Source: Planctomycetota bacterium (lineage in GTDB: Bacteria; Planctomycetota; Phycisphaerae; WQYP01). Taken from it: DNA of 64,000 nt. Position 1 is the first letter of the stretch. Each line of letters starts with the position of its first letter. The stretch covers positions 1 to 64,000 of the forward strand of contig JAJYZF010000008.1 in NCBI GenBank assembly GCA_021800165.1, given 5' to 3'. This document shows, piece by piece, positions 18,493 to 29,162 of this stretch. Under the pieces are notes generated by a model. That model was not told where the DNA came from and made no database searches. It saw only the letters and a list, made by a program, of their open reading frames with translations. Both the position numbers and the translations under genes were made by a program.

Positions 18493-19605
18493 CTATTGCG
18501 CGGCGGGAGTTTGCGGCTTGGTTTTGGAACCGCCGGCAGCCTTCTTTTGAGCTGCTTTATTACGGGCCGCCTGAGCCAGGGCGGCGGCGCGCATGGCCGC
18601 ATATTGCTGTTGCAGAACGGGATTGTTAATTTTAATCTTGGCCGTCTGCCAGAGGCGGCCAATTTCACGCTGGCCCCATTGATTTTCAAGCAGGAGGCTG
18701 AGTTTTTTCACGATGATGGGACGCACTTTATTCATGGATACCTTTTGGGCGGGAATTTTTTCCAGCAGCCAAAGCAGGTGAAATTCGCCGTTGATCGGGA
18801 TGGACGGTGAGAGTACACCGGGGGTCAGGCGAGCGGCGGTATGCAGCAGAACTTCAGGCAAGGTGGGATTGTCCAACGGTATAAGCACCACCCCGCCGTT
18901 TTGCGCTGTTTGTTGATTCAAGCTCATGGCTCGGGCTACTTGTTCCGGATTTTTGTGGTCTTTCATAATCAGGTGGCGCACGGTTACCGCGTCGCTCAGG
19001 CTGCCAACCACAATATCCACCGCTTTAACCTTCGGGCCAAAGTTGACGTTGTAGGCTTCCTGAATCTGTTTTTTGGTGACATGGATATGCCCTTTGGCCA
19101 AGGCCTTGATATAGGCACTGCGCCACAGCTCCAGACGGAATTGCGCCACCGTTGTTCCCCGGGCCGCCAGCACCCGGGCCAAGGCGGCATGGCGCTGGCC
19201 TTGCGGAACATGCTCGGCGGAAAATTGTTGCAGGATTTTTTCTTCCTGAGCATCCACCACGCTTTTTCCGACGTGAACGCCTTCCCGGGCGCAAGCCTGC
19301 CGCAGCAAAGTAACTTGCACCCACTCGTTAAAGAGCCCCATACCATAAAGCTCGGTGAGCGTTTTCGTAAAGGACCGGGCGCTTAGCCTTTGGCCATTGA
19401 TCCGGGCCAGCGCCGGCTCGTGGGGAAGCGCAAGCTTCGGCAGGAGCGAAATGTGCGTGGCCGCAGCCGCATCGGACACGGCCGCGCCGACAGCAGGGCC
19501 AGTGCTCAGGCAGGCCATGCCCAAGACCACAAGGGCCGCGGCGATTACAGATCGTGTGGTTAAAGCGCTACCCTTTACCCGTAAAGAGACAAGTTTGGTT
19601 TTCAA
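18493..19605 (-). CDS. Parvulin/SurA-type peptidyl-prolyl isomerase-like exported protein
   Basis: Signal-peptide-like N-terminus, SurA-like N-domain (ARINGQRLSARSFTKTL...), PpiC-like C-terminal half. Confidence 0.65.
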   Translation of the reverse strand: MKTKLVSLRVKGSALTTRSVIAAALVVLGMACLSTGPAVGAAVSDAAAATHISLLPKLALPHEPALARINGQRLSARSFTKTLTELYGMGLFNEWVQVTLLRQACAREGVHVGKSVVDAQEEKILQQFSAEHVPQGQRHAALARVLAARGTTVAQFRLELWRSAYIKALAKGHIHVTKKQIQEAYNVNFGPKVKAVDIVVGSLSDAVTVRHLIMKDHKNPEQVARAMSLNQQTAQNGGVVLIPLDNPTLPEVLLHTAARLTPGVLSPSIPINGEFHLLWLLEKIPAQKVSMNKVRPIIVKKLSLLLENQWGQREIGRLWQTAKIKINNPVLQQQYAAMRAAALAQAARNKAAQKKAAGGSKTKPQTPAAQ

Positions 19606-19863
19606 GCAAAACTCCTGTTAAAATCTGTCCAGCGCCACCCATCGGCTTTCATGACTGACCATCGACTGTTGCCTGCTTGCGCAAGGTGCCAAACGGTCCA
19701 ATGTGTAATATCCTAGTATCAGCAAGCGGGTTTGGCCAGCCATGGACACCTGCCGATCCGGGCCAGCGCTGGGCAAAATCTGGGCAGCCATGGCCAATTG
19801 ACGAGCCGAGTTTGCGCCTGCTGCCTGGTCAGCGCTACAACGAAAGGCCCAAACCCGCGGCGC

Positions 19864-20502
19864 TTAGGCCTTGCCCAGAGTTACTCCACCCCGCGGAAAC
19901 GAGCGTACAACCCCAATCAACACACCTTGAATTCGTACATCCTGGCGGACATAGATTGGCTGCATGGTACCATTGGCCGGCTGAAGGCGCACGCGATTCT
20001 TCTCGCGAAAATAGCGCTTGAGTGTAGCGGAGCCATCTTCCAGCAGGGCTACCACAATTTCACCGTCGCGGGCGGTGTGGCGGCGCTCGATAATGACGTA
20101 ATCGCCGTCGGCAATATGGTCTTCAATCATGGAATCTCCGCGGACGCGCAGGGCAAAGGTTCCGGCACGCGACACAAACAAGTCGGAGACATTGAGGGTG
20201 TCGGGGGTTTCCGTGGATTCAATGGGCTGGCCAGCGGCAATGGCCCCGCAAAGGGGCAGATCCGAAGTTGATCCTTCGCCCGGCAAGCGTGTGGTGGGGT
20301 CAACATTCAAAGAGCGAGCCTTGTGCGGTTCCCGCAGCAACAGTCTTTTTCGTTCGAGCGCTTCCACGTGCTCGAACACGGTAACCTTTGAAAGATGGAG
20401 CAGGTCGGCGAGTTCCTGCATGGTCGGCGAATAGCCATGCGCTTTGCGAAAATTCCGCAACGCCTGCAGAACCGCGAGTTGTTTGGGGGTTGCATTGGTC
20501 AA
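19864..20502 (-). CDS. lexA: LexA repressor
   Basis: N-terminal wHTH (LAVLQALRNFRKAHGYSPTMQELADLL), cleavage Ala-Gly region CGAIAAGQPIES, catalytic VRGDSMIEDHIADGDYVIIE; TTG start at 20502 preceded by GGAGGTGT. Confidence 0.93.
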   Translation of the reverse strand: MTNATPKQLAVLQALRNFRKAHGYSPTMQELADLLHLSKVTVFEHVEALERKRLLLREPHKARSLNVDPTTRLPGEGSTSDLPLCGAIAAGQPIESTETPDTLNVSDLFVSRAGTFALRVRGDSMIEDHIADGDYVIIERRHTARDGEIVVALLEDGSATLKRYFREKNRVRLQPANGTMQPIYVRQDVRIQGVLIGVVRSFPRGGVTLGKA

Positions 20503-21061
20503 CAGACACCTCCGATAAATGGGGAATCCATGTGGGAATGGCCGAGGCAGCCGGATCGGCCGGTACCAGCGAATGATGCGGGCGGTGCCCGACCAGGGCG
20601 GCGGGCCTGTTCCACCCGCGCTGCCGGGGGCCTGAGATTTTTTGCCGCCAAGGTTGCCATGTGTCCACGGTTCCACAGTGGCGACAGGGGATAAAACATT
20701 CCGGATGCGTTTCAACACGGCGAACCCGGCCCGGATGAATTCCGCGAAACCAGTCTCGTATTTCCGCCCCCAGCAGGGCCAAGGGAGTTAAGGCGGGACC
20801 GGTCTGATCGTGGCTGGCATTCGTCGCCGCGTCGTCTTCCTGGGAGCTTTCGGGACGGTAGCGATGCGGATACCAATCGACCAGGTAACTGCCGCCGGGA
20901 CCGAAGCTGCACAACGGCAAATCTTGCTGCCGCAAATTCGGCAGACCCAGCAAACGAGCGGCAGGCACAGCACGGGTTGACAATCGGTAAAGGCCCAGGC
21001 GATAAGGGGATCTTGCGGCAGCACATCGTTGAACCACCGGGGCAGCGGAACAGTCAAGCAT
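20300..21061 (-). CDS. Possible hypothetical protein upstream of lexA (frame uncertain)
   Basis: Long ORF, but alternative frames 20788..21057 and 20712..21026 compete and its 3' end overlaps lexA. Confidence 0.25.
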   Translation of the reverse strand: MLDCSAAPVVQRCAAARSPYRLGLYRLSTRAVPAARLLGLPNLRQQDLPLCSFGPGGSYLVDWYPHRYRPESSQEDDAATNASHDQTGPALTPLALLGAEIRDWFRGIHPGRVRRVETHPECFIPCRHCGTVDTWQPWRQKISGPRQRGWNRPAALVGHRPHHSLVPADPAASAIPTWIPHLSEVSVDQCNPQTTRGSAGVAEFSQSAWLFADHAGTRRPAPSFKGYRVRARGSARTKKTVAAGTAQGSLFEC

Positions 21062-21191
21062 GGTCAGGACTCCTTTCCTTTTGCGCCATCAGCCCTTGCC
21101 GAGCTGAAGACCAAGCCATTCTTACGGTGCATCTTCATCACCTTTTTTCTCTTTCGGACGGTCCGGTTGAAAACCTTTAGACAATCCGTAA

Positions 21192-21225
21192 GGTATCTGT
21201 TTGGATAATATACAAAACAGGTACC
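21192..21225. promoter_or_regulatory. Candidate operator palindrome upstream of the lexA-side genes
   Basis: GGTATCTGTTT-N12-AAACAGGTACC, 10 of 11 arm positions symmetric. Confidence 0.4.
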
Positions 21226-21436
21226 AAACGTCAAGTGATCGCAGAGCTATTTACTGGATTCCGGGAGGTTGGGGACCGGGCAAAAACAACTTCACACTTT
21301 CCGGCTGGTCCTTTTGCCCGCCGGCTTCGTTGCTGGCTCGTTCCAGACCCACTGCCGGGGTATGCGCCTCGCTCACGCCTCGCCAGCGGCCAAAATTTCT
21401 GCGCCGTAAAACATGAATTTATTTTTGCGCGGTCCC

Positions 21437-22321
21437 TTACATGGCCCTTGCGGCCTTTTTGGCTTTATGGAGGGCCGCACGCAGAAATTCAATGCCGGTT
21501 TGCACATCACCACGGCGATTTTCGCCCGCTTCGCGTTCGATGGCCAGCGCGCCGGAATAATGGCATTTCGATAACGCCGCGATCAGATGGTCTAATCGCG
21601 CATCACCCTGCCCCAGAGGGACTTCAACCCCGGCCCAAGCATCGACGTTTGGTGGGGTGATTTTTCGCGCGTCTTTGGCATGAACATGGCGCACATAAGG
21701 CATGAGTAAATTTACCGCGTCCACGGGATCTCCCTTGCCGTAAAGGATCATATTGGCAGGGTCAAAATTCACCCCCACATTGGGCCGCCCAATGGCTTGC
21801 AGGAACGCGTGGAGATCGGCGGCGGTTTCCTGGCCGGTTTCAAAGCAAAGCGTAACCCCGGTGGGTGCCATAAGGTCCAGCAGACGCTGCAAACGATCGA
21901 CCAATTTATCAAATGCGGCTCGATCCTTCCTGGAAGGAACAAAACCAATATGCGTGGTTAAAAGCGTTACCCGCAGCGATTGACAGATGGAGGCGGCACG
22001 CAAAATCAGAGCGGCACGGTCGGCGGCGGTAGCATCCGGCACCAAACCGCCGGTGCGGCGAATGTGCGCGAGCGAACCGTAATCTTCCCCTTGAAAGCCC
22101 ACCATGCCGGCCGAAATAACCAACGGGCTTTGGTGAAATGTGTCGATGGCGGTGGCCCGCTGCTGATCATTCATAGCCAGCAGATATCCCAGAGCCAGAT
22201 GCACCGCGCGCAGGCCCAACTCGTTCATCACGGCCCGCAAAGCGGGTTCTTCCTCATGATGAACGGACCAACTGCACATGCCAATTTCAAGTGGTTTAAT
22301 TTTCTTGACCATGGATCGCAT
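21437..22321 (-). CDS. Sugar phosphate isomerase/epimerase (xylose-isomerase-like TIM barrel)
   Basis: GVNFDPANMILYGKGDPVDAVNLLMPYVRHVHAKDA, PLGQGDARLDHLIAAL. Confidence 0.85.
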   Translation of the reverse strand: MRSMVKKIKPLEIGMCSWSVHHEEEPALRAVMNELGLRAVHLALGYLLAMNDQQRATAIDTFHQSPLVISAGMVGFQGEDYGSLAHIRRTGGLVPDATAADRAALILRAASICQSLRVTLLTTHIGFVPSRKDRAAFDKLVDRLQRLLDLMAPTGVTLCFETGQETAADLHAFLQAIGRPNVGVNFDPANMILYGKGDPVDAVNLLMPYVRHVHAKDARKITPPNVDAWAGVEVPLGQGDARLDHLIAALSKCHYSGALAIEREAGENRRGDVQTGIEFLRAALHKAKKAARAM

Positions 22322-22468
22322 TTCTCCTTATTGGCCGCCAACGAATCCGGATTGATCGTTCAATAATAGGCTGGCCGGGAAAAATCGCAATGGATGACGC
22401 GGTTGGCGAGCCAAAGACTTCTTCGTTGCGGCGATGGGGGCAACGCCGGCTAAGGGAAAGGCAGAGGG

Positions 22469-23476
22469 TCAGGCACTGCGGTCATAAATCCAACTGAAGC
22501 GCGCGGGTGGGCGGGCGGCCTGATATTCGCGGATTCTGTCGGCAAAGGTGGCGTAGCGTTCCGCTTGCCGACATAAATAGTCCTGCGCCTTGGCCGCCGG
22601 GCCGCTGACGGATCGCTCCCCAATGCGCCAAGTTTTTACGAGATGATCAATGATCCGTGCGTAATCATGAACGGTATAAACCTCCAGGCGCTGGGCGACA
22701 GCGGCAAATTGATCAAAAAGATCCGGGATCTTGCCATCGTACATCAACCGCCCCGGCATGGAGATCAGGCCACGCATCATATCACGAAACGCCAGCACGC
22801 CGCCGGAGGCATCCAGGTCCAGCACTTTATCGAACATGCGGGTGTAAAAGGTTTCGTGACGGGATTCGTCGCCGGAAATTCGCTGGCAGATTTTGGCCAG
22901 ATTGGCGTCTCCCTGCGCACCGGCGAGCTTGGCCACATTGCCATGGGAAATTCGCGTGGCCCGTTCTTGAAATGATGTGTAGACCAGACCGCCATAGGGT
23001 TCCTCATTTGTTTTGGGGTTAAATCCCCGGGCGATCAGGTGATGCACCGTCAGCTCTACGCTGCGCATGTTCACACGGCCGGTCAGGCGCAGGTAGGCAT
23101 TGAGGAGATCGCCATGACGATTTTCCTCCGCGGTCCAACCACGCAGCCACTGGGCCCACGGTCGCGCGGCATCTCCTTGTTCGTCTCGGGCAATGACATT
23201 CAGGGAAACAGAATAGTTGGGCAGGGCTTCCTCGGTGACCATATCCCCTACCAACACCACCAGCAGTTCATCGGAAATCTGGCGGGCCTGGTCGCGAAAG
23301 TCCGCCAACTGGTCTTTCCAATTTTCCGTCGCCAAGTCGGGCAGGAAATCTGTCGGCTGCCAGGCGCGGTCGATCGGGGCTAAGAAACCCAGATTTTCTC
23401 CTACGGTGCCTTCCAAGTTGGCTAGAAGTTCATGGTGGCTTTGAAGATAGGAGGTATTGCTTTCGGGCATCATCAT
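22469..23476 (-). CDS. Acyl-[ACP] desaturase (FAB2-like ferritin fold)
   Basis: Di-iron motifs TAEENRHGDLLNAYL and GDESRHETFYTRMFD. Confidence 0.9.
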   Translation of the reverse strand: MMMPESNTSYLQSHHELLANLEGTVGENLGFLAPIDRAWQPTDFLPDLATENWKDQLADFRDQARQISDELLVVLVGDMVTEEALPNYSVSLNVIARDEQGDAARPWAQWLRGWTAEENRHGDLLNAYLRLTGRVNMRSVELTVHHLIARGFNPKTNEEPYGGLVYTSFQERATRISHGNVAKLAGAQGDANLAKICQRISGDESRHETFYTRMFDKVLDLDASGGVLAFRDMMRGLISMPGRLMYDGKIPDLFDQFAAVAQRLEVYTVHDYARIIDHLVKTWRIGERSVSGPAAKAQDYLCRQAERYATFADRIREYQAARPPARFSWIYDRSA

Positions 23477-23816
23477 TCTCGGGCTGGATTATGGCCCCCG
23501 ATTCGCGGGGTAACGTGGTCTCCATGACTTTATGGGCGTCCAACCGACAAGCGACAACATTGTCCAAGCACGCGAACGACCGAAACTTGACTTCTATAAT
23601 ACCACAACGCACGCGAGTATGGAACCCCCCCCCGCCGCAACTATGGCGCTCGAAGCGGCCGCTTTTATTCCGGGTGACAGCCAGAGAGTCTGGGCGGGTG
23701 CGGGCATAAATTTTGGAAAGAGTTGGACCGGTGTGTTTGGCGGAAAACGCCATCCGCGGCGCGTGGGAGCGCCGCCGACGGCAAAAAGGTGGAATTGGTT
23801 CCGGCATTGATTTTGG

Positions 23817-26800
23817 ATGGAGTCGGGCAGTTGCCGCAAAATTTGGCAGCACCACGATCTGATTGCACCCGCCAAAAAAGACTTGCAGGATAACCCCCGG
23901 CGGCTATGCTTTTCTACGGTTGTTGCGCATTTGGGGCCGCGCGGTGGCGAGCCGCAGCTTTCGCTGGTTATAAAGGACTGGCCGACTGGCGGCGGCGTAG
24001 ATGGAGGTTTTTCATTGGCTCTTCGTCGATGCCTTCGAGTTTTTTTTTATGCCGCGGCGGTTTTTCCAATCGGATTATGTGCGGCGGCGCAGGTGCCGCC
24101 GTCAACGGACGCGTTGGTGGTCAGCCGGGCTAAGTTCACACACATTGCGGATGCTGCGATAGCTTGGGCCAAGCACCACCCCACAGCTCCGCAAAGCCCC
24201 CGCCTGCTGGCTCGCGTCATCATGGCGGCCAGCGTGAGGGCTGATGACGGATCCCAGTTGATGGTCGCAGCACGCCGCTTGCTGACCGATTTTCCCCAAA
24301 GCATTGAAGCGCGATATTCCCTGGCCGCGACGCCCACTGCCAAGGCATATCGCCTGCTGGTTTCCAAGATGCTTTATTGGTATGGGTCCAGACCGGATCT
24401 TCGCCGGGCAACCGCAGTGGATCATCTGCTTCGCGTAGGCCTGAGGCGTTTTGCGCTCCCGGGTATATATAAGGGCCAGTTCGTAGATGCCATGCTTTGC
24501 TTTCTGGCCGCTCGGCAAGCCGACGATGCGGCGGTCGCCGACGAAATGCTGGGATGCACCGAGCCGTCTCCGGCGGACAAAAAAAACATGTCCGTCACCG
24601 CGGCAGACGAAATTCGCGAGCTGGTGACCAGCAGGAACATGACGGCATCACAGAAGCTTGCAGACCTGAGCGTACTGGGGCGAAGGTCCGCCTCGGTCGT
24701 CCTGCTGGAACATTACTACCTGCACCGGATGTCCCCCGCCTTGAGACGTTCTCCCCGGTGCTTGCGAATCAGGGCACAAGTGCTGGTGTCTCGGGACAAT
24801 TTCCGTCGCGCTCTGGTAGTTTTGGCGCACGCCCAAGCTAAGAGCCACAACGCCAAGGCTGAATTGATGCAAGTCTATTGCAACGCGGTGCTGGACAGGG
24901 CCGGGCCCGCCGCAGCCGCCGCTATGCAACTGCGCCGCGACTTTCCACAGAGCCGCTGGCTTACCGAGGCTTGCGAATTAGCAAAGCTCGCCGCCGCAGA
25001 GCCTGTCGCGGACCGCCAACTCACCCGTTTCTTGTTGGCCCGCCTACAGTGGGCAGGCAGGAAGCTTACCGGCATGCAAATTCATGCCACGCTTAAGCCG
25101 ACTTCCGGCACACCGTGGAAAGGTTATTGGGGCGTTAGCGATGGGCACCTTGCCGTGCAAGTCTGGCACAAGGGTAGCGTGGATGCGGCGCTGGCCTCCA
25201 ACCATGGAACGTCGCGGATTTTTGACCCGCGGCGAAAGAAAACATTTGTCCTTCCGCCAGCGACTACAGGCGAAATGCCAGCAGCATCGCCCAATCCCGT
25301 AGCCTCGCCGCCAGCCGAAGTTTCAGACCTCTTGGCGACCTTGGGAAGCCGGGAACTTAGCGCCCGCGGGCTTGTGAATGAATATGTGCCTGCCAGGCTT
25401 AAAACCTATCTGGGGGTGCAGGAGCTTTTCAAGCTCCTGCACTACAAGGGCGGCTTTGTCGTTCCGCCGGCACGCAACGGCACCGCGATTACCTACGCCA
25501 TTGTATTTGCCGGGATTGATAAACCGGGATTGTGGCGGATCACCGCAAAGGTTCGGCGAGGCGGGTCGACTATCAGCATTCGATGCGCACATTGGGCCGC
25601 GCTGCGGGTGACCACCAGTTCCTCCTCGCATTTCCACATTTCACCACCCCCGTGGCCCGCCGGGCCGGTGGTACGTGTTAAAAATCCAGCGGATGAGAAC
25701 ATGGAAGTTCTGAAGGTTCTCCTGCAGGGTTGGTTGCCCGCAGGCATGAAGGCCCTGGAGTCTCTGGCGTCGAGGCGGCTGCCCGGCTTGGCGGTACAAA
25801 TTCCGGCACTGACGCCCCATTGCTACGTGCGGGACAAGCAATGGAATGCGCCACCGTTTACGGGGAGCCCGCGTCATGCGCTGCCGGCAAAATTCCGCAC
25901 CGCCGCCCGTCGACGCGCGGCGGCCGCGCTGGCTTGGGCAAAAGACCACCGGAATTCCGGTACCGTGCCGGCTAAGTTATTTCACGCCATTATGCTCGCC
26001 AAGCTGGCTCACCACCCCAAGCTTCGCGGAAGAATTGAACGGTGGCTGATATTGCATGATGGTGCCAGCTTGCAGGGGCGCTATGATTTACAACGATTTT
26101 CCACACCAAAGGAGTTTGGCCGCCTCGTCCAGGCGATGCTGGATGCCAACGCGGTGCGTATGACCCGCCGCCGGGCGGTCGGGGTTATGCGTGTCTTGTA
26201 CTACGGCGTGGAGCGTTTCAACCACGACAAGACGTTCATTGACCTGTTTGGGACCGGCAATCACGTGGCTGCGGCGTTTTGTGCGGGCGTGGCCAGCCAA
26301 GCCGGCTGGACCAAGGTGGCCGCGGAGTTAAACGCTTTGGTGGCGGAGCTGGCCCACTCGGATAAGACGCTGGCCACGGTCCGCCACGCCCTGTCGCAAC
26401 CCGACCTGACCAATGGGCAAAGAATCCAGGCGCTTGCCGAGGTGGATAAGTCCCGGCAAGCTCCGTTTCTGGCGGCGTATTTACTGGCGCAGATGGGGCA
26501 CCTGGCCCGCGAGAATCCGGGCACAGAGCGTGCCGCGGCGCTGATTTACCTGCAAACCAACCACCTGCGGCGTGCCTTAGCCTGCACGCAAGAGTTGCAG
26601 GAAAAAGGAGCCACCGCGCAGGCGGAATTCATCCGGGCGGATTGCCAGATGCGATTGGGCCATACGCGGGCCGCCAGGAAAACCACGCTGCACGCGCTGA
26701 AGTCGTTTCCCCACAGCCGATGGCGGAAAGAGTTGCAGCTGCTGGCGGAGGTCTGCATGTCCAATCAAGAAAATAGGCGGCTTTACGCCGCGACACTCCT

Positions 26801-27599
26801 GCGGGTCGATCAGTGGTTGATCCACCGCGCCTGGGGAGTTGAGCTTACCGGCAAGCTCGACTTGCCCGGTATGCGGCCGTGGGCTATCACCGTGGCCGCC
26901 CAGTCAGGTTTTTGGCAACTGTACGCCGACCATGGTGGCCAGCCCGCCGTGGCGGCCCGAATAACCCGGCATGCCGTTTATGTGCTGGCGCAAGCACGTC
27001 CGCTGATCCGAGTTTTCCGTGTTTCAAATGCGTGTGCCGGCTTGGCTCTAAGTTTCCTCCAGCGGGCAGAGGGTGGATGGGCCTTTTCAGTGGAAGCCCC
27101 GCTGAATTGCGGAAATCCCGGAGGCCATTACATTTTCATGCCGCCTCAACAGCAGCTCCGTAATCGCTATTTTCACACCGCCGCGGGTATCCGGCAATTC
27201 CTAGCCGCCAGCACCACAGTCGATTTATTTTTAGCGCCCATCGCCGGTCATAATTGCGAAACATTGACGGTTGCGGCGATTTCGCCGATGCAGCCGCAAG
27301 AACACACCTACGTTTTTCGGTTAGGTAACGACGGCCAACCGCGGTCCATCCACCTCGGAACACATATTGGGGTTCGTTTCCATTTCCTGACCCGCAGGGG
27401 GCAGCATTTCCACAAACCTCCGTGGCCGTCCTACAGGGCGGTGGTGGTCAAGGGCGGCAACGCGGCGGTCTTGAACGCGTGGATGGCCCAAATCAGCCAC
27501 ATCATCCTCGCATTGGAAAGATCCACGGTGGCCGAATCCAAAACCGACGGGGCTAAAGCTGCCAAGCCGAAACCGGCGCGACCATCCCAGCGCCGATAG
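23817..27599 (+). CDS. Large exported hypothetical protein with internally duplicated architecture
   Basis: 1260 aa open frame; true start likely near 24015 (TTG) before LALRRCLRVFFYAAAVFPIGLCAAAQ signal-like segment. Confidence 0.6.
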   Translation: MESGSCRKIWQHHDLIAPAKKDLQDNPRRLCFSTVVAHLGPRGGEPQLSLVIKDWPTGGGVDGGFSLALRRCLRVFFYAAAVFPIGLCAAAQVPPSTDALVVSRAKFTHIADAAIAWAKHHPTAPQSPRLLARVIMAASVRADDGSQLMVAARRLLTDFPQSIEARYSLAATPTAKAYRLLVSKMLYWYGSRPDLRRATAVDHLLRVGLRRFALPGIYKGQFVDAMLCFLAARQADDAAVADEMLGCTEPSPADKKNMSVTAADEIRELVTSRNMTASQKLADLSVLGRRSASVVLLEHYYLHRMSPALRRSPRCLRIRAQVLVSRDNFRRALVVLAHAQAKSHNAKAELMQVYCNAVLDRAGPAAAAAMQLRRDFPQSRWLTEACELAKLAAAEPVADRQLTRFLLARLQWAGRKLTGMQIHATLKPTSGTPWKGYWGVSDGHLAVQVWHKGSVDAALASNHGTSRIFDPRRKKTFVLPPATTGEMPAASPNPVASPPAEVSDLLATLGSRELSARGLVNEYVPARLKTYLGVQELFKLLHYKGGFVVPPARNGTAITYAIVFAGIDKPGLWRITAKVRRGGSTISIRCAHWAALRVTTSSSSHFHISPPPWPAGPVVRVKNPADENMEVLKVLLQGWLPAGMKALESLASRRLPGLAVQIPALTPHCYVRDKQWNAPPFTGSPRHALPAKFRTAARRRAAAALAWAKDHRNSGTVPAKLFHAIMLAKLAHHPKLRGRIERWLILHDGASLQGRYDLQRFSTPKEFGRLVQAMLDANAVRMTRRRAVGVMRVLYYGVERFNHDKTFIDLFGTGNHVAAAFCAGVASQAGWTKVAAELNALVAELAHSDKTLATVRHALSQPDLTNGQRIQALAEVDKSRQAPFLAAYLLAQMGHLARENPGTERAAALIYLQTNHLRRALACTQELQEKGATAQAEFIRADCQMRLGHTRAARKTTLHALKSFPHSRWRKELQLLAEVCMSNQENRRLYAATLLRVDQWLIHRAWGVELTGKLDLPGMRPWAITVAAQSGFWQLYADHGGQPAVAARITRHAVYVLAQARPLIRVFRVSNACAGLALSFLQRAEGGWAFSVEAPLNCGNPGGHYIFMPPQQQLRNRYFHTAAGIRQFLAASTTVDLFLAPIAGHNCETLTVAAISPMQPQEHTYVFRLGNDGQPRSIHLGTHIGVRFHFLTRRGQHFHKPPWPSYRAVVVKGGNAAVLNAWMAQISHIILALERSTVAESKTDGAKAAKPKPARPSQRR

Positions 27600-27705
27600 A
27601 GCCAGGCGGCGCCCATGGTCGCGGCCGATTGGGATTCGTGGTGATCGGTGGCCTGCACCCAACATCCTGCGATCAGTTGACAAGCCATGGACAATCTGGT
27701 CAAAT

Positions 27706-28491
27706 TTGTTCATGTTTGTTCACGATCGCCATCAGGTCATCCTGCAACATTTGCTGAAAAAACCGCGCTGGTCGATTGACGCGCTGCTGCGTGAATTGCC
27801 GGTGTCGCGTTCCACCTTGCGTCGCGATCTGGTTGATCTGGAACGCCGACGATCGGTCATCCGCGTCCATGGCGGCGTGATGCGACCGGATTTTGTACAT
27901 GGCGAACTTACTTTTGACCGTCGGCAGCGCCAGCACGAGGATGAAAAGCAGAGCATCGCCCGCATGGCCGCGGCAATCGTGCCCGAGCAGGCCAGCGTTT
28001 ATCTGGATGCGGGTACCACGACCTTGCGGGTGGCGGAGTTGCTCTTGCCGCGGCGGCGGCTTCGACTTTTCACACATTCGCTGCGGGTGATGAATCTGGC
28101 AACCACGGGTCATGCCGCCATCACCTGTCTGGGCGGCGAACATCGGCCCGGCAGCGACGCTCTGGTGGGAAATCTGACCTTGAAATGGCTGGAAAATCTC
28201 CGCTTTGATGTGGCGATCATCGGAGCGTCGGCGGTTGGCGGGGAGGGAGCCTTTACCACGGAACTCTCCGAATGCAGCGTTAAACAGCGCATCTTGCAAC
28301 GCACCGGAAAAAGTATTTTGGTTTGTGATTCGTCCAAGTGGAATGGCTCGGCGGCGGTGCACTTCGCCGATTGGAAGGACTTTCACACATGGGTTTGCGA
28401 TGCTGGCCTGCCGACGTCGGCGCGGCAAGAGGCCCGTCGGCATGGCATTCCCCTGGAACTGGCCCAGCAACAAAAAGGAGCCGCGGCATGA
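27706..28491 (+). CDS. DeoR family transcriptional regulator
   Basis: RHQVILQHLLKKPRWSIDALLRELPVSRSTLRRDLVDLERR...IRVHGGV plus DeoR sensor domain. Confidence 0.9.
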   Translation: MFMFVHDRHQVILQHLLKKPRWSIDALLRELPVSRSTLRRDLVDLERRRSVIRVHGGVMRPDFVHGELTFDRRQRQHEDEKQSIARMAAAIVPEQASVYLDAGTTTLRVAELLLPRRRLRLFTHSLRVMNLATTGHAAITCLGGEHRPGSDALVGNLTLKWLENLRFDVAIIGASAVGGEGAFTTELSECSVKQRILQRTGKSILVCDSSKWNGSAAVHFADWKDFHTWVCDAGLPTSARQEARRHGIPLELAQQQKGAAA

Positions 28492-29159
28492 AGCGATCCG
28501 AGGTCAACTGCTATTTGCGTCAGGCGATGGAGTTTTTTCAAGCGCAGCAATTCCGTTTGCCCCCCTTCGCCGACTGGACCCCCGACGAGTGGCAACGGCG
28601 GCACCAGGAGGCCGTGTACCTTAGTGCCCGCAAACTGGGTTGGGATGTCACCGATTTTGGCTCAGGCAACTTTGGGCAATGCGGCCTGCTGCTGTTTACG
28701 CTGCGGAACGGCTGCCCCGGCGACCCGGAAAAGATATTTGCTGAAAAGATCATGATTGTTCGCGAAAACCAGCGTACTCCTTTCCATTTTCACTTTCAAA
28801 AAACGGAAGACATCATCAATCGGGGTGGCGGTACGCTGGTGGTGGAACTTTATAATTCCGACAGCGCGGGCAACTTTATTTCCGGCCAGGTCAAGGTACG
28901 GTGCGACGGTTTGATCCGCAGCGTGGCCGGCGGCGGCAAGATATTGCTTGCGCCGGGTGAAAGTATCACACTGGTGCCCGGCGTATACCACAGCTTTTAT
29001 GCCCAAGGGGGCGACGCTCTTATCGGTGAGGTATCGAGTGTAAATGACGACACCATTGATAATCGCTTTCATCAGGCGCTGCCCCGCTTTTCGGACATTG
29101 AGGAAGATGAACCACCGCTGCGGCTGCTTTGCAGCGATTATGCCCGTTTGGAGGACTAG
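28488..29159 (+). CDS. D-lyxose isomerase-like cupin protein
   Basis: ENQRTPFHFHFQKTEDIINRGGGTLVVELYN, PGESITLVPGVYHSFYAQGGDALIGEVSSVNDD; ATGA overlap with deoR stop. Confidence 0.75.
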   Translation: MKRSEVNCYLRQAMEFFQAQQFRLPPFADWTPDEWQRRHQEAVYLSARKLGWDVTDFGSGNFGQCGLLLFTLRNGCPGDPEKIFAEKIMIVRENQRTPFHFHFQKTEDIINRGGGTLVVELYNSDSAGNFISGQVKVRCDGLIRSVAGGGKILLAPGESITLVPGVYHSFYAQGGDALIGEVSSVNDDTIDNRFHQALPRFSDIEEDEPPLRLLCSDYARLED

Positions 29160-29162
29160 CAC

